In this document: piece after piece, positions 1 to 8,760 of the stretch
How the letters are laid out: the number at the start of each line of letters is the position of its first letter
How positions within the stretch are numbered: the first letter of the stretch is position 1
NCBI GenBank assembly: GCA_023375785.1
Contig: SZWC01016144.1
Coordinates: forward strand, 6,393 to 58,935
Reading direction: 5' to 3'
DNA: 52,543 nucleotides
Source: Penium margaritaceum
Taxonomy: Eukaryota > Streptophyta > Zygnematophyceae > Desmidiales > Peniaceae
Program-made: the position numbers and the translations under genes
The notes under the pieces: generated by a model
The model's database searches: none
What the model saw: the letters and a program-made list of their open reading frames with translations, nothing else
What the model was told of the DNA's origin: nothing

Positions 1-806
1 GGGGTGGGGAGAGGGATATGTGTGCATCCTGTGGAGGCTAGGACGAGGGAGATGAGCGAAGCACAGAGGTGAGGGGCGCGGGGTGGGGAGGGAGTGGGTA
101 TGGAGTGGGGGGAGGATAGGAGTGGTGGGGGGTTGGGATGTTGTCCTATGCTGGGTGTGGAGAGAGAGAGGGGGTTCGGGGTGTGGGAGGGGTGGGGAAG
201 GTGGGGGGGCCTTGTCTAAGGGTAGGGTGGGAGGGGGGGGAGGGGGAAGGTCGTACCTGGTGGTGTGTTGGGTGCGGTGACCGTCCTCTTGCCTCCTTCG
301 ACGTCTCTCAGGCCTGCGGTTCGTGGTATCATTGGCGCGCCAGTGCGTGTGTTGGAGGCGGAGGAGCGGGGTAGCTGGCGCGAGGATGCTGCTTGTGCCG
401 CTTCGTGGCTGGGTAGCGCCGCTCTCTTGTCGTTCAATGTGGGGAGGGGATGGCTGACATGGTTGGGTTAGGGACAAGTTTAGGCCCTGGAGGTTCTGCC
501 GGGCGTGGTTGGGTTCCCGTTGGTGGCGGGTTGTGGGGGTCTTTTTCTGCGGGCTGATGGTGGATCCTGTTCCATGGGAGCAGGAGGAGTCGTCTGTCTG
601 TTCGTAGCTGAGAGTGGGGTGGTGCCATGTGGAGTTTGCGGCTGTGCGGGTTGGATCCGACTATGTGGTGTTTGGAATGCTCCGTGCCTCAGGGGAGGCG
701 TTGTGTTGTGATGTTTGGAGGTGGGATTGGGTTCTGGGGTTCGTCAAGGGGGGTGCGGGGTCTGAGCTACTGGGTTGGGGAGGTGGGTGTTGGGGAAGGT
801 TGGTGA
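1..806. other. G-rich non-coding segment with G-quadruplex-type runs
   Basis: The plus strand is extremely rich in G and poor in C. At 185-209 and 220-246 there are four or more runs of at least three G separated by 1-5 bases, which fits the G-quadruplex pattern. Short open frames exist on both strands but are compositional by-products and resemble no family I know. The segment ends abruptly at the copia LTR at 807. Confidence 0.6.
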
Positions 807-1005
807 TGTTGGCCTGAGGGTGAGTGTACACCCTGGAGGGCTCCTAGCAGTGGCTGTTTCACACCACCAACTGTTTTTGGAGAGACTGAAACTGTGGAGG
901 CAACTGGTTCCAAGGATGGCAAAATACTGGTCAGAGATTGAGGCAGCAGTTTTGGACTGAATTGAATGGGAATGAACACCTGATCAAGGCTCACAAGCAG
1001 TGGCA

Positions 1006-1296
1006 TTTTATAGCCACTAATCTAAGCTTTCTAGAACACCAAAGCATGCCAGATTTGGAGCTTCCTAGCAGATTCTATGGCTTCTAGAGTGCTCCTTGGT
1101 AGGCTGTCCTTTTCCCACCTAGAAAGGCATCCCTTCCCTCCTCTAGAAGCTTCTGCCCCTTCCTAGATTCCTTAGCTTGCTTCTAGTAGGAGGGAAGGTG
1201 TCCAGAAGACCAAGACACCTCTAGATGCCTTGTAGGACAAGTCACCCCTTCTAGAAGGTGTGCCACCTTCCTAGACCCTCACCTGGCCTTCTAGAA
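1006..1296 (-). promoter_or_regulatory. Same TATA and heat-shock-like motif set in the 3' LTR
   Basis: The TATAAAA complement is at 1006-1012, TTCTAGAA at 1029-1036, 1249-1256 and 1289-1296, and GAAGCTTC at 1146-1153. The dyad matching 6071-6078 differs only inside its 2-base spacer, so the TTCnnGAA pattern is kept. The dyad matching 6099-6106 has become GGAGCTTC and is lost. Confidence 0.45.
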
Positions 1297-1382
1297 ACTT
1301 AAAGAGGAACTCTAGAGGTTGAGCTAGCATCCTGGCATCTATTTTCCACCTTCCTTGAGGCAGGGCAGAATTTCATCTTGTG

Positions 1383-1437
1383 GGACTTGAACCCGGGCCC
1401 GTGCCTCTAGAAGTGGACACCATTAACCACTAAGCCA
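1383..1437 (-). other. tRNA-like A-box/B-box pair inside the 3' LTR
   Basis: This is the counterpart of 6425-6479. The A-box is at 1427-1437 and the B-box at 1383-1393, with identical box sequences and the same 44-base offset. Both boxes are unchanged although several bases between them differ between the two LTRs. Confidence 0.55.
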
Positions 1438-1507
1438 CTAAGGCTTGTCTTTTTGGTGTTCCTTTTTGGAGTAACTCCTGCCATGGTGAGGAGCATCATT
1501 CCAACAA

Positions 1508-1517
1508 TCTCCCCCTT
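1508..1517 (-). other. Copia polypurine tract
   Basis: On the minus strand AAGGGGGAGA lies one base before the TGTTGG start of the 3' LTR, the expected place of the plus-strand primer of an LTR retrotransposon. Confidence 0.8.
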
Positions 1518-3611
1518 GCGTGTCACCCATGGCAGTTGTCCATGCTCAGCGTGCAAATCAAGAGGCTTGGGAAAGCCCAAGCTCCATACAAGTAGCATCA
1601 TGCCTGTCCTTAAGTTGCGCCCTTGTCATGGCATCAGCAAGCATGTGCTTTGTGCCGCAATGCACAAGCACCACATCACCCTTTGCAACAAGGTCTCGTG
1701 TAAAGTGATGCCGGATCTCTATGTGTTTGGTCCTCCGGTGTAGCACAGGGTTCTTGGTCAGGCTGATGGCACTCATGTTGTCAACATTGAGTGCCGTTGG
1801 CTTCTTTTGCGGCACCCCAATCTCCTTGAGCAATCGCCGCAGCCATAATGCCTCCTTTGCGGCTTCCGCAAGCGCAATATACTCCGCCTCAGTGCTGGAT
1901 AGAGCCACACTTTCCTGCTTCCGGCTTGCCCAAGACACCGCTGCACCACCAAGCACAAAAACATAGCCTGATGTTGACTTGCGGTCATCAACGTCACCTG
2001 TCCAGTCAGCATCAGAGTAGCCAACCAACTCGAGGGAGTCAGTCCGCGCTCCCCCTCCAAACACAAGTCGCGAATGTGTCGTTGCCTTCAAGTAGCGGAG
2101 GATTCTCTTCACCGCTTGCCAATGTAGCGGCCCCGGATCAGCAACATAGCGGCTCACTTGTCCTTCAGTAAAGGCAAGGTCATGCCGCGTTGCCACCATG
2201 GCATACATTATGCTGCCAACTGCGGACTGGTACGGTACTCCAGCCATCTCCGCCTTCTCGTCCTCCGTGCTCAAGCTCATGCTCGAGCTCAGCTCACATG
2301 TCGTTGTCATAGGTGTGCCAATGGGGTTGCACTCCTCCATGTTGTAGCGGCGGAGCACCTCCTGCACATATTTCTCTTGACCCATCTCCAGCGTGCGTAC
2401 TTTGCGGTCCCTCTTGATGGCGATGCCGAGGTAGTACTCAAGCTCGCCCATGTCTGTCATCTTGAACCGGCCGCCAAGTTGTTGCTTCAGGCTCTTGAGC
2501 TCCCCCTCATCCGAAGACACAAGGATGAGGTCATCCACGTAGAGGATGACAATTTGGTGGAGTCCTGGCTGATTACGCACGTACACGCTGTGATCGGCCT
2601 CGCAGCGCTTGAAGCCAAGCTCACCCATGAAACTATCCATCTTGAGGTACCACATGAGCGGAGCTTGCTTCAGTCCATAAAGCGCCCTGCGAAGCCGGCA
2701 CACCTTCCCTTGCGGCGCATCCACCCCCTCTGGCACCTCCATGTAGACTTCCTTGTCCAGGTCGCCATTGAGGAACGTGGTTTTCACGTCCATTTGGTGG
2801 ATTTCGTAGTCGCGTGCCACTGCCACCGAGAGGATAGTACGGATGGAGGCAAACTTGGCAACTGGTGCAAAGGTCTCGTCGTAGTGCTCTCCTTTTCTCT
2901 GGGCATATCCTTTCGCCACGAGTCGCGCCTTGTACCGCTCCACCTTCCCCTCCTTTGTGAGCTTCTTCCGGAAGATCCACTTGGAGCCGATGATTTTCGC
3001 GCCCTCCGGCCGGTCAACCAGCTCCCAAGTGCCGTTCTCCTCGTGGGAGGCAAGCTCAGATTTTATTGCTCCCTCCCACTCAGCCCCATCCTTCCGCTGC
3101 AGTGCCTCCTTTACAGATTGAGGCTCCTCTTGCGTGAAGAAGGCTTGTGCAAACCCAGTCCAAATGCCCTTGTTGGCATCATACCTTTTTGTCCTTCTTC
3201 GCACATGATTACTCGTGCGGGGCTCTTGACGTGGTTGTTGTTGTTGTTGTCCCGTTTTGGCGCCATCCTCTCCAAGCACCTGCTCCCCTTCTCTTGGAGA
3301 CCTTGGAGACATCTGTTGACTCCCCACCTCCACGTCCATCTCCGGTGCTTCGGATTCCTCATCCGAACTGGCCGGAATAAAGGCTGCCGCTCGCCCATCC
3401 CTCAGGCGATGCTCTCCGGTTGGTGGTGATGCGAGGACGTCACCCTCATTCACGTCCTCCGGCGTCTCCCCCTCAAGGAGTGGCATCCACTCCCCCTTCT
3501 TGGAGAGACCTGCCTCCTTGTCTGTCCAACGGCTTTTCTCGTTGAACGTGACGTCGCAACTCCGCACAATCTGCTGCCTCCTTGGGTCAAAGAGCCGACA
3601 CGCCTTGCTTC

Positions 3612-4314
3612 CGCTCTCATATCCAAGGAAAATACACCGACGGGTACGCGGGTCCAGCTTTCTCCGTCCCTCACGTGCCTGCACCATTGCATGTGCAACA
3701 CAACCAAACGTGCGGAGGTGACCCACCGCCGGCTTCCTCCCGCTCCACACCTCTTGTGGCGTCTTCCACGCATTGCTCTCCTTGTCCTTCAGCGGCCTGG
3801 TCGGCATGAGATTCATGATGTACGCTGCTGTCCTTGCCGCCTCCGCCCAATACCGTTGTGTAAGGCCGGCGTCGCTCAACATGGATCGCACCATGTTAAG
3901 GATTGTGCGATTTGCTCTCTCTGCGACGCCATTCTGTTGTGGGGAGTGTGGAGTTGTTTTCTNCGCTCTCATATCCAAGGAAAATACACCGGCGGGTACG
4001 CGGGTCCAGCTTGCTCCGTCCCTCACGTGCCTGCACCATTGCATGTGCAACACAACCAAACGTGCGGAGGTGACCCACCGCCGGCTTCCTCCCGCTCCAC
4101 ACCTCTTGTGGCGTCTTCCACGCCTTGCTCTCCTTGTCCTTCAGCGGCTTGGTCGGCATGAGATTCATGATGTACGCTGCTGTCCTTGCCGCCTCCGCCC
4201 AATACCGTTGTGTAAGGCCGGCGTCGCTCAACATGGATCGCACCATGTTAAGGATTGTGCGATTTGCTCTCTCTGCGACGCCATTCTGTTGTGGGGAGTG
4301 TGGAGTTGTTTTCT
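3612..4314. repeat. 351-bp direct duplication around a single N (contig join)
   Basis: 3612-3962 and 3964-4314 are the same 351 bp of the integrase region with about four differences, separated by one N at 3963. This is what a scaffolder produces when two overlapping contig ends, perhaps from different element copies, are placed side by side. It shifts the pol frame by one base. It is probably not a biological duplication. Confidence 0.8.
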
Positions 4315-4917
4315 GCCACTCAATCCCCTTGCTCTTCATCCACCCAAGACACCCCGCATATTCACCGCCGTTGTCACTCCGGAACGCCTTCACCTTCAAC
4401 TCTGTTTGTCGCTCCACATCAGCCACAAACTCTTGCATGCACACAAGGACCTCACTCTTCCGCTTCATTGGGTAGAGGTAGAGTTTCCGGCTGTGGTCAT
4501 CGATGAAGGTGAGGAAGTAGCGAGCTCCGCCGATGGAGCTCTCAAGTGGTCCACACACATCTGTGTGTACCACGGTCAGTTTTGCCGATGCACGCGTCTC
4601 CTTGGTGACAAACGGCTGCCGAGTTGATTTGCCAATGATGCATGGCTCACAGACGGTCTCCTTGGTTCCATGAAGGCCGCTGATTTGGAGACCCCGCACC
4701 ACTTCCCTCTTTGCCATCTCCTTCACTGTCGATGGAGAAATGTGGCAGAGTCGGCGGTGCCATAGGTCCAGGTCTCCTCCGTCCTTCGTTGCAAGATTGG
4801 CGGCGTTGGACCCCACCCGGCTGCTGAGGATCTTCGCGCGTAGCAGGTACAAGTCGTCCTCCCTCTTGGCACGCGCAATCACCTCACCTTTGCCCTCTTT
4901 GCGGATGACGGCCTCCT

Positions 4918-4918
4918 N
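4918..4918. other. Single-N contig join with missing protease sequence
   Basis: Pol passes directly from the protease active-site motif (about 4920-4935) to the pre-integrase region. In copia elements several dozen residues normally lie between them. The N therefore marks a join that dropped sequence. Confidence 0.6.
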
Positions 4919-5831
4919 GCCTGATCCGGAGTCGATGACGGCAACTCCCGGATCCTTCAAGTTGGTGGAGTTGTACGCCATAAGGGCGTGCTCATCTTTC
5001 TTCCCGCCCCGCTGCGACCGATCTGTTTTCTTCTTGGGACAGTTGCGCGCGTAGTGGCCCTCCTTGCCGCAGTTGAAGCACTCCCCCTTCTTGTCATCCT
5101 TCTTAGTGCCCTGTTTGGCACCCTTCCACTTGTTGCCTCGGCCTCCACTTTGAGGATGAACTGTGTAAGCTGAATTTGATGCCGCTGCACTCTCTCGAGC
5201 GCCACGTCACATCCACTCATTGCGCACGTACTCAGCAACCTTCGGGTACTTCAGCTCGTCGGAAGGCGAGCCACCAAGGACTGTGATCATGGGACTCCAA
5301 CTGTCTGGCAAGGCCAGAAGGAGGATCATAGCTTGCAACTGAGAGTCGACCTCCCAACCCGTGGCCACGCGCTCCGCTGCAAGGGACTCAATCTGCTGCA
5401 TGATCTCCATGATGTTGCCGCCTTCGTTGGCTCGGAGGGTGACGAGCCGTTTGAAGATGAAGAGCTGATTGGCAAGGTTGCTTGACTGGTAGATGGAGCA
5501 GAGTTTTGACCATGCGGCCAGGGTGCATCCTTGGATGTGCCCAAGTTGTGGTGGGCATAATGCGGACACAAGGAGCGCCAATGCTTTTTTTGTTGCGCTT
5601 CTTGTATGCCTCCTTCACCTCAGCCGTTGCAGTCTCCGGCGGAGCAGTCTCATCACCTTTTACGAGCTCAAGCAGTCCCTTGTCATCGAGGAAGACCTCA
5701 AACTGCTACCTCCACAAGGCAAAGCCTGTCCCATCAAACTTAAGGACAGCGCGGCTGCTCTCTTGCTCGCTGGTTGCCATGTCTTGCTGCTGGAAGCGTG
5801 AAATCAAGCTGGCTTTGAACCCCTTAGAGGC

Positions 5832-5843
5832 GTGGGCCCATAA
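5832..5843 (-). other. Copia primer-binding site matching the initiator tRNA-Met anticodon arm
   Basis: Five bases inside the 5' LTR the minus strand reads TTATGGGCCCAC. This is complementary to GTGGGCCCATAA, the anticodon stem-loop of eukaryotic/plant initiator tRNA-Met (from memory). Copia of Drosophila, Ty5 of yeast and Osser of Volvox prime from an internally cut iMet half-tRNA at this place, unlike most plant copia elements, which pair with the tRNA 3' end. The match is 12 nt and its position next to the LTR supports the assignment. Confidence 0.6.
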
Positions 5844-6047
5844 AACTTTGTTGGCCTGAGGGTGAGTGTACACCCTGGAGGGCTCCTAGCAGTGGCTGTT
5901 TCACACCACCAACTGTTTTTGGAGAGACTGAAACTGTGGAGGCAACTGGTTCCAAGGATGGCAAAATACTGGTCAGATAGTGAGGCAATAGTTTTGGCCT
6001 CAATTGGATGGGAATTAACACTTAATCAAGGCTCACAAGCAGTGGCA

Positions 6048-6338
6048 TTTTATAGCCACTGATCTAAGCTTTCCAGAACACCAAAGCATGCCAGATTTGA
6101 AGCTTCCTAGCAGATTCTATGGCTTCTAGAGTGGCCCTTGGTAGGCTGTCCTTTTCCCACCTAGGAAGGCATCCCTTCCCTCCTCTAGAAGCTTCTGCCC
6201 CTTCCTAGATTCCTCAGCTTGCTTCTAGTAGGAGGGAAGGTGTCCAGAAGACCAAGACACCTCTAGATGCCTTGTAGGACAAGTCACCCCTTCTAGAAGG
6301 TGTGCCACCTTCCTGGACCCTCACCTGGCCTTCTAGAA
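6048..6338 (-). promoter_or_regulatory. Copia LTR promoter: TATA box with heat-shock-element-like dyads upstream
   Basis: On the minus strand a TATAAAA box (6048-6054) sits in the U3 region. Upstream of it are perfect nTTCnnGAAn or nGAAnnTTCn dyads: TTCCAGAA 6071-6078 (starting 17 bp from the TATA box), GAAGCTTC 6099-6106, GAAGCTTC 6188-6195 (inside CTCTAGAAGCTTCTG, close to a three-unit element), TTCTAGAA 6291-6298 and TTCTAGAA 6331-6338. Near-matches such as TTCTAGAG (6124-6131) lie between them. These fit the binding rule of heat-shock factors, and heat-activated copia elements such as Arabidopsis ONSEN use LTR heat-shock elements. That this LTR is heat-inducible is my inference; the dyads could also be a chance TCTAGA-rich repeat. 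Confidence 0.5.
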
Positions 6339-6424
6339 ACTTAAAGAGGAACTCTAGAGGTTGAGCTAGCTTCCTACCATCTATTTTCTACCTCCCTTGA
6401 GGCAGGACAGAAATTCATCTTGTG

Positions 6425-6479
6425 GGACTTGAACCCGGGCCCCTGCCTCTATAGGTGAACACCATTAACCACTAAGCCA
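6425..6479 (-). other. tRNA-like Pol III A-box/B-box pair inside the 5' LTR
   Basis: Reading the minus strand, an A-box-like TGGCTTAGTGG (6469-6479) is followed by a B-box GGTTCAAGTCC (6425-6435). Their starts are 44 bases apart, the spacing of an intron-less tRNA gene. The T-loop half is recognisable, but the acceptor and D stems do not pair well, so this is a tRNA-derived (SINE-like) segment rather than a functional tRNA gene. It lies near the outer end of U3 in the same orientation as the element. Confidence 0.55.
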
Positions 6480-6548
6480 CTAAGACTTGTCTTTTTGGTG
6501 TTCCTTTTTGGAGTCACTCCTGCCATGGTGAGGAGCATTACTCCAACA

Positions 6549-7079
6549 GCAGGTGCCAGCCCAGAGGGCGCTACTAGCTTTGGCACCATTCGTGACGCCC
6601 ATTACCACAATAGTAGCAAGTGAAGACAGTCCTTGCGTGCTTCCATGTCATCGTGCTCATGTTTCTCAAACAACACCAAAAGTCTAGCGTTTTTTGTCCC
6701 TTTCTTCCTTTCAATAATTCTCTGGTGATTTTTCGAATGACCCCTCACCCAAGACTTACTCGAATGTCCCGTTCTTTAGGGCAAATTGGTCGCTTCTTTT
6801 CTTGGGTTCTCTTTTGGGTGTTTTCCTTCTTTTTTTCCTTTAATTTCTTTCGTGAAGTCTTTGGTGGATTTTGTCATGGGACAACCCACCTGGGAGCCTC
6901 TAGATTGTCCCCCTCTGTCAAGTGCAGCATTCCCCACTATCCTCTTTGTTCTTGCCAACCAGCTTCCGTCTAGCGGCTACACACATTAAAGTCGTGGGGG
7001 CCATCGCAGGCTCGCTCACAGGCAATCGCTGGCTGTGGGCCAGCAATGCAACTTCCATGCTATTACACAAAGGCCACGC
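6549..7079. other. Non-coding flank of the copia element
   Basis: No gene is recognised. T-rich stretches around 6790-6860 give short open frames on both strands without family resemblance. The sequence does not continue the G-rich left flank of the element. Confidence 0.5.
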
Positions 7080-7590
7080 TGTAACCGCGACTACTCTTAC
7101 TACGCTTCAATTACTGTTGCAGCTATTGCTAGCAGAGGTGCTACAAGCACGTTGTACTAGCTGCTACTACCGCTGCTTCTCACATGCTCCTGCCACACAT
7201 TGCTACTACTACCGCTGTGACTGTTCACTACTGGTCGTTGATGCTTGCTGTTGTATCTTACTGCTACTTCTTCAGTACTGCTTCAATTTTGCACTTTTGC
7301 AACTACGAATGCGTGTTCCTATTGTAAACCACACTTATTACAGAGACTGCTACTCATACTACGTGCCGCTTTCCACGCTGTCGCTTGTTGCCGGTACTGC
7401 TACTGCTTCAAATGTTGATTTTTTGTTACTCTCGTTATTGTTGTAGCAGTAGTTGCTATTGCCAATACTGCTTTCACAGTGCAGCTACTCCTAATACTAC
7501 GCATTGCGCTTGCGTTTGCTACCATGGTTGTTGCTAAGGAGGTTGCTACTATAGTTCCTACTTACTTGTAGCTCACAACCGCCCGCCTAG
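7080..7590. repeat. Imperfect triplet-type low-complexity tract (GCT/ACT/GTT-rich)
   Basis: The plus strand is dominated by irregular triplets such as GCTACT, TACTACT and GTTGCT with no exact period. A 174-codon open frame (6922-7446) runs through it and would encode Leu/Cys/Tyr-rich low-complexity protein; I take it as a by-product. Similar tracts occur at 9175-9378, 16410-16445 and, on the opposite strand, at 39061-39330 and 39600-39850. Confidence 0.6.
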
Positions 7591-7930
7591 AGGAAACTAT
7601 GTGATGGGTTTTTCCCCTTTTTTTCTTTGTTTTTTTCAAAGGGAACTGCCACTCCTCCTGTCATCCAGCAGTACCTGTTATTGTACCCGGCTGTGATTTT
7701 CTTGCTCATACAACGCTGAATACTCCTGCACGCTACTACCTGCGTGCCACGTGGCACATCCTCGAAGCGCCTCAGTCTGATTGTCGTTACACCACAGCTC
7801 ACACGCCGCCTTTTGCTCTCATACCAAGAAAGAGGGAATGTAGGCCAATGCAAAACTGCCATGAGCTCTGGTTGTGAGGGCAAGATAGTGAAGGCCAATT
7901 CTGGCTAAGTCCGAAACACATCAAGAACAA
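7591..7930. other. No gene recognised
   Basis: This is mixed sequence with short open frames on the minus strand only. I see nothing identifiable in it. Confidence 0.4.
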
Positions 7931-8746
7931 GGAGAAATTATGATGAGCCCTACTGATAGCGTATGTACTGGGGACCGACGATGTCATCCCTGACGCGTCC
8001 AAAGGCAGGAACAGGGAATACACATGTTGTAGAACACAAATCCACACAACAGAAGTCTCCCGAGGCACCAAAACAGTCAACCGTGAGCTCGGGTCTTGAC
8101 CAACGAGAAGTATGCAATGTAACCCATACACATGCAAACTCTATAGTGACATGATAGCATCACCGGCTAGCAAGGCTAGGCAAGTTTAGGCCTCCGGAGA
8201 TGTTGGGACATGCCACCGGACATCCGGGTCTCAGCCACATGCAAGGTGCATATGTTTGACAGAAGTCAACACAGGCTCAGCAAACCAGTGCTAGGTCTCT
8301 GGAGGCACCGGTACAAATCACCGTGTACCCAAGTCTGGATTGCACAGGGAATGCATATCCTGCCAACACTAATATGTGTCTAACCATCGTGGGATCTCCC
8401 GGGGCACTGGCACAGACCACTAAGAGCCCGGGTCTTGACCATTGAGAAAACTATCCCGGTCATGTATGTGTGAACTTGGTGACTAGAATGCACCATACAT
8501 AATACAGAACATACAGTGTAGCTAATGGAGCATCATTGGAGAAGAGACTCTCACAAAAAAACCATATCTACCACTCAGAGAAACTCAAAGCCCACACAAC
8601 CACCATGGAGATCAGGGCAGTTGGCAAAAATGCCCTTGGCCGGATGGCGTAAAAATGTAGAAGTTGTCGCGCAGTAATCCATGAGTGTAAGGACAAATGT
8701 ACCCACTCGTAATGTTTAGGGACTCGTGTACATCAGGAACTTAACA
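7931..8746 (-). repeat. LTR-like segment ending at a polypurine tract (left limit uncertain)
   Basis: Read on the minus strand, the sequence starts TGTTAAG at 8746 directly after a polypurine tract (8747-8760), as the 3' LTR of an LTR retrotransposon would. The other end could not be fixed. It contains a diverged tandem array (8055-8460) and a 20-bp block (8622-8641) that recurs inverted at 32914-32933. Confidence 0.45.
8055..8460. repeat. Diverged tandem repeat, about four units of 100-135 bp
   Basis: Four related blocks start near 8055, 8191, 8295 and 8394. Each has a CTCC(C/G)G(A/G)GGCAC-like head followed about 30 bp later by a GGGTCTTGACCA-like tail. The units are strongly diverged. A related array lies inverted at 42077-42345. 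Confidence 0.5.
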
Positions 8747-8760
8747 CTTCTCCCCCTTTT
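8747..8760 (-). other. Polypurine tract of an LTR-element remnant
   Basis: The minus strand reads AAAAGGGGGAGAAG immediately before TGTTAAG, a typical polypurine tract/LTR junction. Confidence 0.5.

Larger units (their letters stand above)
807..1506 (-). repeat. 3' LTR of the copia element
   Basis: This 700-bp repeat has ends TGTTGG/CCAACA (reading TG...CA on either strand) and pairs with 5849-6548 without length change. It holds the same internal signals as the other LTR: a TATAAAA complement at 1006-1012, TTCTAGAA dyads at 1029-1036, 1249-1256 and 1289-1296, GAAGCTTC at 1146-1153, and the tRNA-like A/B boxes at 1383-1437. Several differences from the 5' LTR are C/T or G/A transitions. Confidence 0.95.
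1558..5780 (-). pseudogene. gag-pol: Copia gag-pol polyprotein, broken by stops, frameshift and contig joins
   Basis: The ATG at 5778-5780 opens a gag of the UBN2/copia type. A CCHC zinc knuckle (CFNCGKEGHYARNC) lies at 5039-5080 and a protease motif IDSGSG near 4920-4935. Integrase has the zinc-binding WHRRLCH and CEPC, then catalytic D, D, E at about 4559-4561, 4373-4375 and 4271-4273. Reverse transcriptase has an intact YVDD (2530-2541) and RNase H reads YSDADW...STEAEY before the stop at 1558. Gag and pol share one frame, apart from defects: TAG at 5706-5708, an extra base in a 7-T run (5585-5591), TGA at 5207-5209, an N at 4918 where much of protease is missing, and a 351-bp duplication around the N at 3963. 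The RT/RNase H half is open over its whole length, so the element was active fairly recently. Some breaks are likely assembly faults rather than mutations. Confidence 0.93.
807..6548 (-). mobile_element. Ty1/copia LTR retrotransposon, complete outline, disabled
   Basis: Two direct 700-bp repeats with TGTTGG...CCAACA ends enclose a minus-strand gag-pol in copia order: gag, zinc knuckle, protease, integrase, reverse transcriptase, RNase H. A primer-binding site lies just inside the right-hand (5') LTR and a polypurine tract just inside the left-hand (3') LTR. I count about 33 differences between the LTRs over 700 bp, so the insertion is not very recent. No 5-bp target duplication is visible: the flanks read GGTGA before 807 and GCAGG after 6548. 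Integrase before RT identifies Pseudoviridae-type Ty1/copia rather than gypsy order. The element cannot be autonomous as assembled, because gag has stops and a frameshift and two contig joins damage pol. Confidence 0.95.
5849..6548 (-). repeat. 5' LTR of the copia element
   Basis: This is the promoter-side LTR because the coding region runs on the minus strand away from it. It is 700 bp and bounded by TGTTGG and CCAACA. It contains the U3 signals annotated separately (tRNA-like boxes, heat-shock-element-like dyads, TATA). The gag start codon (5778-5780) lies 68 bp beyond its inner edge. Confidence 0.95.

Noticed and set aside
1383..1444. A functional tRNA gene in the copia LTR
   Set aside because: A- and B-boxes are present but the acceptor and D-arm stems do not pair, so only a tRNA-derived segment is supported.
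2158..3429. 423-codon open frame on the plus strand
   Set aside because: It lies exactly opposite the copia RT/integrase coding frame and its sequence is a codon-complement shadow with no family features.
6922..7446. 174-codon plus-strand frame rich in Leu, Cys and Tyr
   Set aside because: It follows from the triplet-type low-complexity tract, which lacks stops in this frame; there are no conserved motifs.
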